Positions 26,332 through 34,591 are shown, counted from the stretch's first letter. The stretch is 64,000 nt of DNA from Croceimicrobium sp963977415 (GCA_963977415.1 CAXBOS010000010.1:1-64000), one strand, 5' to 3'. Notes: generated by a model not told the origin, from the sequence alone. Numbers and translations are program-made.

Positions 26332-28188
26332 CTATTTTGTATGAGGTTGATAGTCATATTTAGCCAATCGAAGTAATGCGGCAATTAGAAGGAACATCTT
26401 ATCTGGGTGATATTCTTCACTATTAAGAAAACAGTGAGCAACATTATTTCTTAGGTTTAGGCCATTACTTTTGGTAAAAAGATAGTTGAAAAATAGCATG
26501 TCCTCATTATTGAAGAATTTTTGAATTGTTTCATTTTCAAGCACATTGTGTATGTAAGCTTCTTGCATTCCTTTTTGCCTGCTTTGACTAGTACCAATGT
26601 CTAACCTATTGCATAAATCACGTAAAAGCCCTTCAAATTTGAGAGTTAAGCTATCAATACATAAAATAAAATTTGGTTCGTAATATTTACTACTAGTCCA
26701 AGCTAATGACTGGTTGAAGAAGTCATAGATCGCTGGACCTAAAAGTGCAAGCCAATTTGTTGGATTCTTTTCCCCTCCGAGATCATAATTATTATGAGGC
26801 TTGCCAATCCAAGATTTTGTAGCAATAAATTCCAGGAAATTTTGGTAATTAAGCTTACCGTTTCCAATGCCTGATATTAGGAGAAAATGCAAGAACGGTA
26901 AAACCGACATTCTAATGAATTGATCATAAGTTTCATAAATAGCTAGATCCTTCTCATCTATTTTAGAAGTGATATTTTTATTTTTATCAAAATAGATTGT
27001 TGTCACTAAATTTAGAAATGCATTGTTTTTATTTTCAGATGCTTTTAAAACTTGTTCATAGCTTGGAAACATTTGCCCCGTACTTATAAATCTATAAATG
27101 TAATCGGTGTCATGATTTAAAATGCCCTCTACTTGTTTTTTAATAACCTGCTGATGCTCCTTTAGTTTATTAAGCATTTCTTGGTCATAGTCGATCTTAA
27201 TTGAATCAAGTTTAACCTTTGGTTTAAGCTTAGAATATAAAGCTTCAGTAGACTTTATTAGGGCTTTATTTCTTGCTTCAGTGAAAGAGGATATTGCTCT
27301 TGAATAATAGTCTAGTTTCAACCAAGATCGCTCTTCTTCAATTTCTGATGAGGCAAGATTAAGGTAAGCTTGACCTTTTGCGTTGTGCCAAGGCCTGACA
27401 TCAGAATTTGTTTTTTGAGCTATACGGATAGCAGTAGGAATATAATAGTTAGCTATTTCGAAAAAGTCACTTTTTTTGTTAGCTTGATTAACTTCAGTTT
27501 CAATAATTTTCAAAGTATTTATGAAATCATCAGCTTTGAAAAGTTTTGGATACTTGAGCATATCTTCTAAAATGCCATGCTTAGTGTAAAATGCTAAGTC
27601 ATGTTTGAACAGCAATTCCTGCACGAGGGACTTTATTGGTTTTAGATCTGGTCTTAAGCCAGCTGATAATGCGATCAGGCATTCAAAAGTTTGGCCAATG
27701 CGATATTGAGTCTCATCAGGCACTGATTGGCTAAATTCTAAGTAGTTTTTTATGGTATCCAGATAATTTTCATTTGCGATTGAAGCATAGTCCCTGTGCT
27801 TAACACCTTTTGGTCCATTCCATAATAAATGGTTATAGCGTGCTTTGAGAATCGGGTTTTTTGATTGCTTTGCTCTTGTTTTTAAATACTTAGTAAATTC
27901 GGCTTGTTGCGCCTCTTTGATGCTTTTTTTATCAGGATCCTTTTTATTGATATCGAAATCAGGGTAGAAGGGACCGAATGTTTGTTCTCCAATGATGTCA
28001 AAAAGGAATATATGGATTTCCCACTTTACTTTTTGCAGTTCTTCTAAATCCGAAATGTTCTTTTTAATTCTAACCCAGTAAAGTTCAATTCTATCTTCTT
28101 TTTGAAGTGAAAATGCATTGTCTTCTAAAAAAGCGTAAGCACTAGATAGATTATGTAAGTTATCTAAATCGTCGTTATTTGAAGTCAT
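26332..28188 (-). CDS. DUF4209-type protein with HEPN-like RNxxxH motif
   Basis: The 618-residue protein is helical throughout. Its C-terminal part (about residues 480-600) fits the DUF4209 pattern: LTLKFEGLLRDLCNRLDI, a KGMQEAYI segment, then LFTKSNGLNLRNNVAHCF. The last contains R-N-x-x-x-H, the catalytic motif of HEPN ribonucleases. It is the third gene of a low-GC minus-strand operon with a glycine-zipper protein (28675-28995) and a four-helix membrane protein (28193-28675). HEPN-domain genes in prophages are often defence or toxin modules; that role is inference. No transposon or phage-structural similarity is seen. Confidence 0.65.
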   Translation of the reverse strand: MTSNNDDLDNLHNLSSAYAFLEDNAFSLQKEDRIELYWVRIKKNISDLEELQKVKWEIHIFLFDIIGEQTFGPFYPDFDINKKDPDKKSIKEAQQAEFTKYLKTRAKQSKNPILKARYNHLLWNGPKGVKHRDYASIANENYLDTIKNYLEFSQSVPDETQYRIGQTFECLIALSAGLRPDLKPIKSLVQELLFKHDLAFYTKHGILEDMLKYPKLFKADDFINTLKIIETEVNQANKKSDFFEIANYYIPTAIRIAQKTNSDVRPWHNAKGQAYLNLASSEIEEERSWLKLDYYSRAISSFTEARNKALIKSTEALYSKLKPKVKLDSIKIDYDQEMLNKLKEHQQVIKKQVEGILNHDTDYIYRFISTGQMFPSYEQVLKASENKNNAFLNLVTTIYFDKNKNITSKIDEKDLAIYETYDQFIRMSVLPFLHFLLISGIGNGKLNYQNFLEFIATKSWIGKPHNNYDLGGEKNPTNWLALLGPAIYDFFNQSLAWTSSKYYEPNFILCIDSLTLKFEGLLRDLCNRLDIGTSQSRQKGMQEAYIHNVLENETIQKFFNNEDMLFFNYLFTKSNGLNLRNNVAHCFLNSEEYHPDKMFLLIAALLRLAKYDYQPHTK

Positions 28189-28192
28189 GGAT

Positions 28193-28675
28193 CTATTTTA
28201 CTGCAACAGATTCGTAGGTCCAAATAAGTCGCTTCATTGTTAGGACTACTCTAGACAGGCAGAAGTAGAGAAGAAAGCACATGGTTAGTACGAGCAGGAT
28301 TGTGTCAATTTTTGAAAATTCAGTGAAATACTCGGCATCATCGAACGCACTTTGGATGTAGAAACCTTTAATTACTGTTAAACTAGAAGTTATTCCAATG
28401 CCATAGCTTGTAGAACTGACAACGGTATCAAAAAAAGAATTGAAATTCGATCCTAATTGGCTATTCTCTTCTTTTTGATTGTTGTCTGAATAATAATCTA
28501 TCACATAAATAATAAATACTAATCCATAAATTATGTAGTGTAATTGCTCAAACTCAAGGAACGACCGTATAAATAGTTTTAATTGACTCCAAAAGAAGGC
28601 ACTAATTATCACTAAAATAGCAAGAAATGCTATTGCTAAAAAGTTTTTCAGGTTAAATTGCTTATTTTGATGCAT
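28193..28675 (-). CDS. Four-helix membrane protein in the DUF4209 operon
   Basis: The 160-residue product has four predicted membrane helices (residues about 12-32, 44-62, 88-108 and 125-150; for example FLAIAFLAILVIISAFFW and LHYIIYGLVFIIYVIDYYS). It starts with an ATG overlapping the preceding stop (ATGA on the minus strand) and ends four bases before the DUF4209 gene. It is probably the membrane effector or anchor of this three-gene unit. No family is recognised. Confidence 0.6.
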   Translation of the reverse strand: MHQNKQFNLKNFLAIAFLAILVIISAFFWSQLKLFIRSFLEFEQLHYIIYGLVFIIYVIDYYSDNNQKEENSQLGSNFNSFFDTVVSSTSYGIGITSSLTVIKGFYIQSAFDDAEYFTEFSKIDTILLVLTMCFLLYFCLSRVVLTMKRLIWTYESVAVK

Positions 28676-28995
28676 CAGATTTTTCTATGATTAAAGTTTT
28701 TAACTTTAAAATTATCTTTGGTATCATTCTGGTTTCCTAAAACACCTCCAGCCGTAGCGCCTATAGCGACTCCTGCAGGTCCACCTAGAAGGCCAATAAC
28801 TCCTCCTATTAGAGCACCCGTTATTGTTGAATCATTTCCACCTTCTGCATAAACATCATTAACATTATATTTTACTCCATCGATGAGAAAATATCTTGAG
28901 CCAATTTTACCTTCAAGCTCGTGTCTCGAGCTGACATTTATCTTTAGGTAGATCTTTTTATCTGGCCTATTTTTAGACCTAACAAATAATCTCAT
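28675..28995 (-). CDS. Glycine-zipper protein, first gene of the DUF4209 operon
   Basis: The 106-residue protein has an N-terminal beta-rich part and a C-terminal glycine-zipper hairpin (ALIGGVIGLLGGPAGVAIGA, then TAGGVLGN, residues about 61-90) that would insert in or form assemblies on a membrane. It lacks a signal peptide. The stop overlaps the next gene's start, so the three genes are translationally linked. Confidence 0.6.
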   Translation of the reverse strand: MRLFVRSKNRPDKKIYLKINVSSRHELEGKIGSRYFLIDGVKYNVNDVYAEGGNDSTITGALIGGVIGLLGGPAGVAIGATAGGVLGNQNDTKDNFKVKNFNHRKI

Positions 28996-29112
28996 ATCGA
29001 ATTGAATTATTTTAATTGAAAGATTCTTTTTTTTCTGTTAAAAGTCTATTTACAGAACGATATTTTTTAATGTACAAATGTGTAATACGTAGATTTTTTT
29101 AGTCAACAAGAT

Positions 29113-29147
29113 TTTTAAGCCCCAGCATTTCTGCCAGGGCTTAAGCT
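29113..29147 (-). terminator. Terminator of the RadC-like gene
   Basis: On the minus strand TTAAGCCCTGGCAG pairs with TGCTGGGGCTTAA around a short loop and is followed by an A/T-rich tail. It lies just past the stop codon at 29153. Confidence 0.7.
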
Positions 29148-29152
29148 GATTC

Positions 29153-29593
29153 TTAAAAATCAGCATTATCACTTAGGCTATAAAAGAGGCTTTCAGCATC
29201 AAGGATAATATGGTCTAGCACTTGGATGTCCAGGAACTTGCCGGCTTCTTTAAATTTCCGGCTAAGGTTAAGATCTGCCTGGCTAGGTTTCAGGTTTCCT
29301 GAAGGATGGTTGTGTGCTAAAATTATGGAAGTGGATAAGGATTTAAGGGCCGTTGCAAAAGCGAGTCGGATATCGACAACGGTACCTGTTATCCCACCAG
29401 AGCTAAGTTCCACATGGCCAATTACGCGGTTGGCATTGTTAAGTAGGAGAATGTAGAATCTTTCGCGCATACCTCGGTCGTCTGGCCAGATCTCTTCAAA
29501 GTACTTGTGGGCTTCAACGCTCGAGCAAACTCTAGTGGAAGAATCCTTCTTTTTCGGGTGGTAATTCAGGGTAATTTCATTTAAAACATTCAT
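29153..29593 (-). CDS. radC: RadC-like JAB/MPN-domain protein
   Basis: The 146-residue protein is a stand-alone JAB1/MPN (RadC C-terminal) domain without the N-terminal HhH region of full-length RadC. The metalloprotease-like JAMM motif is complete: a glutamate in GHVELSSGG, then HNHPSGNLKPSQAD (H-x-H-x10-D). Such short forms are common on mobile elements of Bacteroidota and have no settled biochemical role. The start codon at 29593 lies inside a 9-bp inverted repeat with upstream sequence (29589-29626), and the gene has its own terminator. Confidence 0.85.
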   Translation of the reverse strand: MNVLNEITLNYHPKKKDSSTRVCSSVEAHKYFEEIWPDDRGMRERFYILLLNNANRVIGHVELSSGGITGTVVDIRLAFATALKSLSTSIILAHNHPSGNLKPSQADLNLSRKFKEAGKFLDIQVLDHIILDAESLFYSLSDNADF

Positions 29594-29626
29594 AACGTGT
29601 GTGATTAAGTTCGGCTGCGTTATGAA
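29589..29626 (-). promoter_or_regulatory. Hairpin enclosing the radC-like start codon
   Basis: TTCATAACG (29589-29597, containing the complement of the start codon) pairs with CGTTATGAA (29618-29626) across 20 bases. In mRNA this would put the start codon in a 9-bp stem. A further CGTTATGA occurs at 29764-29771. Confidence 0.5.
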
Positions 29627-29861
29627 GGCCTAGGGCCAGAGTAAGCGACAAAAGGAGATGGAACGCAAGCCCAGGGCTTCAAGCTTTGCCGGGGCTTTAT
29701 CACTGGCGTGGATGTTTGAGATTAAACCGAATGCCTCCAGAACGAGGGTCTTTCTTCCTTGGTCGTTATGAGTTTAAGAAATTCCGCTTTGAAGAGGGCG
29801 GCCTATCCTTTTGGTAGGCCTATTCCCCTTTCCCCTTAACAATGTATAGAATAGCGTAAAA

Positions 29862-30102
29862 AAATTGTAATAGTGTAATAATGGGATGACAAAGCTCGAT
29901 TAATCAACTGTTTAGGCTGTTACAGTATTATTACAATTCTTTTTAATTATTACAAAAAAAATGTAATAGTAATAGGTAGAGTTTGGGCTTATTACAGAAT
30001 TACAAGTCTAAAAGGACTCTCATTACAAATTGATAGTAATCATTTAATATGCTGTATATCAGTTAATAAAAAGTGAAATTTTCGCATTATTACAGAATTA
30101 CA
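29862..30102. promoter_or_regulatory. Cluster of TTACA/TGTAA repeats upstream of the fibre genes
   Basis: At least eleven TTACA or TGTAA pentamers fall in about 240 bases, including two copies of a 16-bp direct repeat TTATTACAGAATTACA (29989-30004 and 30087-30102). The stretch is very AT-rich and carries no gene. It could be an array of activator or repressor sites for rightward transcription, or replication-origin iterons. Confidence 0.55.
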
Positions 30103-30144
30103 CAATTTTAGTGAGTTTATAACTATTACTATTAAAGTCAAATT

Positions 30145-30330
30145 ATGAATCAAACCTCCCCCAAAGTCTCGCCATCGCTAAGCGACCTTTTCTCTAAAGA
30201 GGAAAGAATTTTATTTGAGGCGCAAGCCATCATGTCAATTATCAATGCAGCAGGAGACATCCCGCTAAAGCTCAAAGACGAAGCTTACTACCATTTTTTA
30301 AGGCTTCAAGAGGAGCTGGACACTAAGTAA
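30145..30330 (+). CDS. Small phage protein ahead of the late region
   Basis: This 61-residue protein lies directly after the TTACA repeat cluster and ends one base before a late-promoter box. The sequence (FSKEERILFEAQAIMSIINA, then LKLKDEAYYHFLRL) is helical and acidic without known motifs. It might be a late regulator or a remnant; there is no direct evidence either way. Confidence 0.45.
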   Translation: MNQTSPKVSPSLSDLFSKEERILFEAQAIMSIINAAGDIPLKLKDEAYYHFLRLQEELDTK

Positions 30331-30331
30331 A

Positions 30332-30367
30332 TGTCCTTTTCATACTAAGAAAAGGGGGCTTATTTAG
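30332..30367 (+). promoter_or_regulatory. Late promoter box 1 (TGTCCTTTTC)
   Basis: TGTCCTTTTC at 30332-30341 begins exactly 40 bases before the ATG at 30372. TTATTTAG occupies the -7-like position 28 bases after the box start. Confidence 0.6.
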
Positions 30368-30371
30368 TAGC

Positions 30372-30968
30372 ATGGGCCAATTAAATAAGGAGCTACAGCG
30401 GTATAAAGTAAAATACCTTTTATTCACCTACTGGAAAAACTTCAATGCTTTTCTATTAGGAAGTTCGCTGCCTTATGTAATGCCTACTCTCAATCAAGGA
30501 TCTTGGAACAATGTCTATTTCACGCCAGGGAAGATAACCCTCAGCGAGAAAGCCGAGAATTCAGAGAACGGCCCCTTTTTCAACTACGAATTAAAATCAT
30601 TTTTACCCGGGAACTTTAGCGATCTAAGCTTAGCCTTAAGCCGCTATTTAGGTCGCAAGCAATTGGTATTACTCGAGCTAGAGAACGGGCAACGTTTAAT
30701 GCTAGGGAATAAAGATGCCGGCGCGGTCTTTAGCTATGCGCAATCGGTATCGGGACTCGGAGTGGAACTAAACTGGAGTTTTAGCGATTACCGCCCCATC
30801 AATCAAGTAGAGTGGTTACCTCAGTTTAAGATTTCGGCGGCAGGAATGCTGCAGCAGCTTTATGGCGATAATAATACCTATTCACTAAGCGCCACAGGTG
30901 CCTTTACTGTGGTCGGTCCCGATTCGCCCAATCTTTATATCGAAGCTTCAAAACTATTGCAAGAATGA
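30372..30968 (+). CDS. Phage structural protein, first gene of fibre operon
   Basis: The 198-residue protein has no recognised domain; it is rich in aromatic and beta-forming residues (GSWNNVYFTPGKITLS, LYGDNNTYSLSATGAF). It is the first gene after late box 1 and overlaps the next gene's start by four bases (ATGA), in a run of fibre-like genes. A tail-fibre or adsorption role is inferred from this company. Confidence 0.5.
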   Translation: MGQLNKELQRYKVKYLLFTYWKNFNAFLLGSSLPYVMPTLNQGSWNNVYFTPGKITLSEKAENSENGPFFNYELKSFLPGNFSDLSLALSRYLGRKQLVLLELENGQRLMLGNKDAGAVFSYAQSVSGLGVELNWSFSDYRPINQVEWLPQFKISAAGMLQQLYGDNNTYSLSATGAFTVVGPDSPNLYIEASKLLQE

Positions 30969-31675
30969 GTTACCCAGAAGACAAGGGCTATATATCCAAC
31001 TTTGTGATTAGTCTTACCGCACCGACAAATAAAGCAGCTATGTGGGCGGTTGGATCTGATGCCAATAGCATTACGGACTATCGCTTTTGCATTTCGAATA
31101 CCTGGCAAAGCATCACGGTATTATTTAATGTTGCATTCGTTGGAAACGCTGCGCCTGCTAATACTTCACAAGTATGGTTAGATACTTCGGTGAACCCGAA
31201 TCTCTATAAAATCTTCGATAGTGTAAATGCGGTTTGGGTAGCGATCAGCGATTTGTACCCCATCCATATTGGTGCTGGTGCTCCAACTGACAATCGTAAG
31301 ATCTGGCAAAAGCCTTTTGGTAGTAGCTTCGAGCTATTCAAGTATAATACAGTTACGAGCAGTTGGGATAATATGCTTGCGGTTCCCGCGGTAGAGCTCG
31401 GTGGTAATACTACCATTTCAGATAAAACCTATGATCAGAAAATCCTTTGGTCACAGCAGAACGGCAGCATCACGATAGAGATAGTGAATACGGCACCGCT
31501 TAATTTATCCTTTGTGTTAGAGCGTAACGGCACCGGTCGCGTGTTTGTCCAGGGCAACGGAGTTTCCGTTAACGGGATTCCTGATGGAGTAGTAGAGATC
31601 ACTAATACATTCAGCTCCTGTTGGGTGCGCATTTTTGATACCAATAGAGTAAAAATTGAAGGAGAAATTATATAG
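30965..31675 (+). CDS. Tail-fibre-like protein with repeated beta modules
   Basis: The 236-residue product contains two diverged copies of a short module found in phage fibres and receptor-binding proteins, G-x-A/G-AP-x-x-x-x-x-x-W followed by L/F-YK and W (NAAPANTSQVWLD ... LYKIFDSVNAVWV and GAPTDNRKIWQK ... LFKYNTVTSSWD). A C-terminal beta-rich domain with a glycine-rich turn follows (GTGRVFVQGNGVSVNG). The gene lies inside the fibre operon, so receptor binding is plausible. Confidence 0.6.
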   Translation: MSYPEDKGYISNFVISLTAPTNKAAMWAVGSDANSITDYRFCISNTWQSITVLFNVAFVGNAAPANTSQVWLDTSVNPNLYKIFDSVNAVWVAISDLYPIHIGAGAPTDNRKIWQKPFGSSFELFKYNTVTSSWDNMLAVPAVELGGNTTISDKTYDQKILWSQQNGSITIEIVNTAPLNLSFVLERNGTGRVFVQGNGVSVNGIPDGVVEITNTFSSCWVRIFDTNRVKIEGEII

Positions 31676-31677
31676 CC

Positions 31678-31944
31678 ATGGCAAGACCACATTTACAACC
31701 AAACTCAACGTTAGACTGCATTTTTAACGGCGGGTTCTGCCGCATTAAGCATGAAAACGGCGGCTTATTAAAGTCAAGTGCTAGCGGAACCGTGCTGGTA
31801 AACTACCTCTACGATCGCGATGATAAATGGGTTCCTTTAAAGCTAAGCGCGGACCAGGAATGGTCGGCCAATGCGATTAAGGCCATTAAGCAGGAGGGAA
31901 GCGATATTGATGCTAGTAATCTAATAATTGGAATACAGCAGTGA
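31678..31944 (+). CDS. Small phage protein in fibre operon
   Basis: The 88-residue protein starts two bases after the preceding stop and overlaps the next start (GTGA). It contains HLQPNSTLDCIFNGGFCRIK and a DDKWVPLKLSADQEW segment but no recognised domain. It is likely a minor fibre component or chaperone, inferred only from context. Confidence 0.45.
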   Translation: MARPHLQPNSTLDCIFNGGFCRIKHENGGLLKSSASGTVLVNYLYDRDDKWVPLKLSADQEWSANAIKAIKQEGSDIDASNLIIGIQQ

Positions 31945-32105
31945 GTTTATTGGTAGGCAGAGTCGTTGGTGTCCGTCGTGGCCAGCTGGAGCAATTTAAA
32001 CCCTTCGAAGGAGGCGTTAAAAGTGCCTTGCTTCGCATGGGCTATACCATTTTAGACATTGACTGCCTGAAGAGTTTTGCTAATCAAATTTACTTGGAAG
32101 AATGA
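31941..32105 (+). CDS. 54-residue protein, paralogue of the next gene
   Basis: The GTG at 31941 overlaps the preceding stop (GTGA), and the stop at 32103-32105 overlaps the next ATG (ATGA), both hallmarks of coupled genes. The C-terminal third (GYTILDIDCLKSFANQIY) matches the C-terminus of the 32102-32374 product (GYTLLDIDCFASFCKSIH). This indicates a tandem duplication with loss of the N-terminal part. Confidence 0.55.
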   Translation: MSLLVGRVVGVRRGQLEQFKPFEGGVKSALLRMGYTILDIDCLKSFANQIYLEE

Positions 32106-32374
32106 CAGTTATAGCACGCTCTATTCAGGTTGGCAGTAGCCGTTCCGCTTCAGATCTCGCCAGTTTATTAGCTACCAAGCTTTCAGAAGCAGGCTTTGAA
32201 GTTTTATCCAGCAGATGCCTGAAGTCCTTTAGTCTTTCCATTTTCGATCCTTCCGGTCATCCCTACAATTGGTTAATCACGCCCATGCGCGAGGAGCTAA
32301 TTAACCAGGGCTATACCCTTTTAGATATTGACTGTTTCGCCTCATTTTGTAAATCTATTCACGATGCCAATTAA
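32102..32374 (+). CDS. Small fibre-operon protein with GYTxLDIDC motif
   Basis: The 90-residue protein begins in an ATGA overlap with the small paralogue before it and ends inside the start of the large fibre-like gene. The N-terminal part (ARSIQVGSSRSASDLASLLA) is serine-rich, and the C-terminal GYTLLDIDCFASFCKSIH is shared with 31941-32105. A fibre chaperone or assembly role is possible but unproven. Confidence 0.5.
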   Translation: MTVIARSIQVGSSRSASDLASLLATKLSEAGFEVLSSRCLKSFSLSIFDPSGHPYNWLITPMREELINQGYTLLDIDCFASFCKSIHDAN

Positions 32375-33629
32375 TTTATACCCAGATTTCAAGTTCTTTT
32401 TAGCCCCTGCAAATAAAACAGGCAAACTTGCCTTTGTAGAAGTTATTGGACCCGCCAATGCTCCTGAAGTAGGAAGAGTGTTGGAGGCTGATTTTAGTCG
32501 GCCTAATGTGGGTGGGACTAGTGGTTCAAGTGTTTGGCAAAATAATCAATTGATTGAGCTTGCCGAAAATGAGCCCGATTGGGATGATAAGGAGGGGTGT
32601 GCGGTGATTAAAATGAGGCCGCAATTGGAAAATTTAGCATTTAAAAACCTTGATTTTTCAAGTGGATACACCCTATTAGGTATAACTAATAACGGAGTAG
32701 GTGGCGCATCACCTTTAAACGGGGTAAATTATAGAGAGTTTAGGGAAACCGGTGCAAACACAACTCACGGCCTTGTTTTAATTACACCGGGGCAAGTAAT
32801 TAATATTAAGACCAATTTTGAATTAATCTTTAAACCAGTAGGAGGTAGAAGGTATTTTCGAATATTCAATAATGGCGGCGGCGGAGGTAGTTTGATTGTT
32901 GATACATTAACTAATACAATAACTAACAACACATTAACAAATGCTATTAAGTTTATTACTTTAAATGATGGCTCTTTTTATGTTGCAATTAACTACACGC
33001 CAAACTCTACCGGTAATATTAATGTTCAAATAGTTAGCGTTGATGATGATGGAGGAACGACTAGCTTTATAGGTGATACAGCAAAAGGCTTTCAAGTTGT
33101 AGGGTTTACAGTAACCAAGTCTAATACTATTGAGGGGCTAATACCAAACGATACACCGGCACCATTAACCCGCTCCTCAAACTCATTTCAACTTACCGAT
33201 TTAGTTGGCAGAGGGCTTTTAGGCGCAACGCAAGGCACAATTTATCTAAGCACTTTCGCCGAATCACTTGCTAGAATTGCCACGGCGTCAATTTTCACTA
33301 TTGGAAACACCGTGGGAAATAGAATAATTGTGAGTAATGCGGGGCCAGACGTCACAAGACCCTACCTCATTATTGAAACCCCACAAGGAAACTCAGTATT
33401 TCAACTAACGGCGGATAGTAGCAAATCAATAATAAGCTACAAAGAAGGGCAATTAATTATAGTTGTAAATGGGGTGGCAGTTAAAAACGATGCTTTTTCA
33501 CTTGACTTATCAACGACCAATAACTTAAATAGCTTTGGAGCCTCTCGGCCCTTGGATTTCAATGGGATAGCCTTTTCACCAATAGCACTAACCGAAGCGC
33601 AAGCCATTGCAGCCTTAAATTCTTTATAA
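32364..33629 (+). CDS. Large tail-fibre / receptor-binding-like protein
   Basis: I place the start at the ATG on 32364 (MPINLYPDFKFF); an open frame from a TTG at 32328 exists but would overlap the previous gene further. The 421-residue product is beta-rich with glycine-asparagine turns (IFNNGGGGGSLIVD). It also contains a concanavalin/LamG-like C-terminal part with YLIIETPQGNSVFQL, then IIVVNGVAVKNDAFSLDLSTT and a terminal GIAFSPIALTEAQAIAAL typical of LamG-type carbohydrate-binding folds. It is the largest gene of the fibre operon and the best receptor-binding candidate. Confidence 0.6.
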   Translation: MPINLYPDFKFFLAPANKTGKLAFVEVIGPANAPEVGRVLEADFSRPNVGGTSGSSVWQNNQLIELAENEPDWDDKEGCAVIKMRPQLENLAFKNLDFSSGYTLLGITNNGVGGASPLNGVNYREFRETGANTTHGLVLITPGQVINIKTNFELIFKPVGGRRYFRIFNNGGGGGSLIVDTLTNTITNNTLTNAIKFITLNDGSFYVAINYTPNSTGNINVQIVSVDDDGGTTSFIGDTAKGFQVVGFTVTKSNTIEGLIPNDTPAPLTRSSNSFQLTDLVGRGLLGATQGTIYLSTFAESLARIATASIFTIGNTVGNRIIVSNAGPDVTRPYLIIETPQGNSVFQLTADSSKSIISYKEGQLIIVVNGVAVKNDAFSLDLSTTNNLNSFGASRPLDFNGIAFSPIALTEAQAIAALNSL

Positions 33630-33919
33630 TGTACATAAAAGCAACTTTAAAAGGCTCAAAATCCTCCGTATTAGCCGATATTAAATCCATCCAAAAGGAT
33701 GGGGAGGCCGTTTATCCAGATTATCCGGACGGATATGAGGTGACCGGATCCTCAGTATTTGACCGCTATGTGGTGACCCCACCTCGCCAAGAGGTGATCA
33801 CTCCGGGGGGTTATGCCGAGGATGGAACCGAGACCACCGCTCCGGTGATGGGAGATTGGGTCTCTCAATTGGTGCTCCCTGCTGGTTATGATACAAGCCA
33901 CTTTATTACTAGTATTTGA
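33629..33919 (+). CDS. Small protein closing the fibre operon
   Basis: The 96-residue product starts on the base that ends the previous gene (TAATG). It is rich in Pro, Gly and Asp (GEAVYPDYPDGYEVTGSSVF, then TPPRQEVITPGGYAEDGTET) and resembles short fibre-tip or collar proteins only in composition. No family is recognised. Confidence 0.45.
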   Translation: MYIKATLKGSKSSVLADIKSIQKDGEAVYPDYPDGYEVTGSSVFDRYVVTPPRQEVITPGGYAEDGTETTAPVMGDWVSQLVLPAGYDTSHFITSI

Positions 33920-33961
33920 TTGTAAACGAGTGTGTAAAACTTTTGTAAAAGTTGATACCGA

Positions 33962-33981
33962 TGTCAAGTGAATAATTGACA
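33962..33981. promoter_or_regulatory. Second palindromic operator, same form as the immunity operator
   Basis: TGTCAA-GTGAATAA-TTGACA has the same arms and 8-bp spacer as the site at 13362-13381, and it lies 20 bases before the ATG at 34001. This suggests the gene that follows is under repressor or Cro control. Confidence 0.65.
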
Positions 33982-34000
33982 GAAGTTTTAATTTTAGGCC

Positions 34001-34591
34001 ATGAACGGAAATCGTCAAATCGTAACTTTTCCTTTTAAGCCTCACTTGGCGCAATATTTATTTCATAGTATAACCAATACTATTGTTAGCACAGAAGAGG
34101 CCTATCATCGTACATTAGATATAAATTTAAACTCCGCTCATGGGCAGATTATTCGCTTAATTCTTAAGCGCGCTGATTACCCAGGAATCAATGAAGTAAA
34201 GAAGGGATTTTCTTTAACGGTTACTATTCCTAGATACAATCCCGACAAGAAATTAATGGAAGATGGTCGCTATAATGAATTGATCATTTCTGAAGAAGCT
34301 ATCGAGCTTATTAATACCTTATTTCAAATTGAATTTGAAAATCATTTCATGTCTTATATCGCTGGGCGTGTTGCTTCCGAAAAACGCGGCGGCTTAAATA
34401 ATGCTATTAAAACGTTTGTTGCGACCTATAATTTAGAGGAGACAGAATTCAGTTTTGATCGCATCCGCAAGATGTATCATCGTGCTAATTTTCCTTTGAA
34501 AAGTGCGGCTTACGAAAAAAAAAGTGACGGCATTTTAAGAGATACCCCAAAAAGACAGTCTAAAACATTGATAGAAAGGTATTTAAAATAA
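34001..34591 (+). CDS. Phage protein under probable immunity-repressor control
   Basis: The 196-residue basic protein (LILKRADYPGINEVKKGFSL, then C-terminal RIRKMYHRANF and KRQSKTLIERYLK) has no recognised family. It is preceded by a palindromic operator identical in form to that of the immunity region, not by a late-promoter box. This sets it apart from its structural neighbours and makes a regulatory role (for example a late activator) possible. A weak hairpin (AAGCGG/CCGCTT, 34656-34681) follows. Confidence 0.5.
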   Translation: MNGNRQIVTFPFKPHLAQYLFHSITNTIVSTEEAYHRTLDINLNSAHGQIIRLILKRADYPGINEVKKGFSLTVTIPRYNPDKKLMEDGRYNELIISEEAIELINTLFQIEFENHFMSYIAGRVASEKRGGLNNAIKTFVATYNLEETEFSFDRIRKMYHRANFPLKSAAYEKKSDGILRDTPKRQSKTLIERYLK

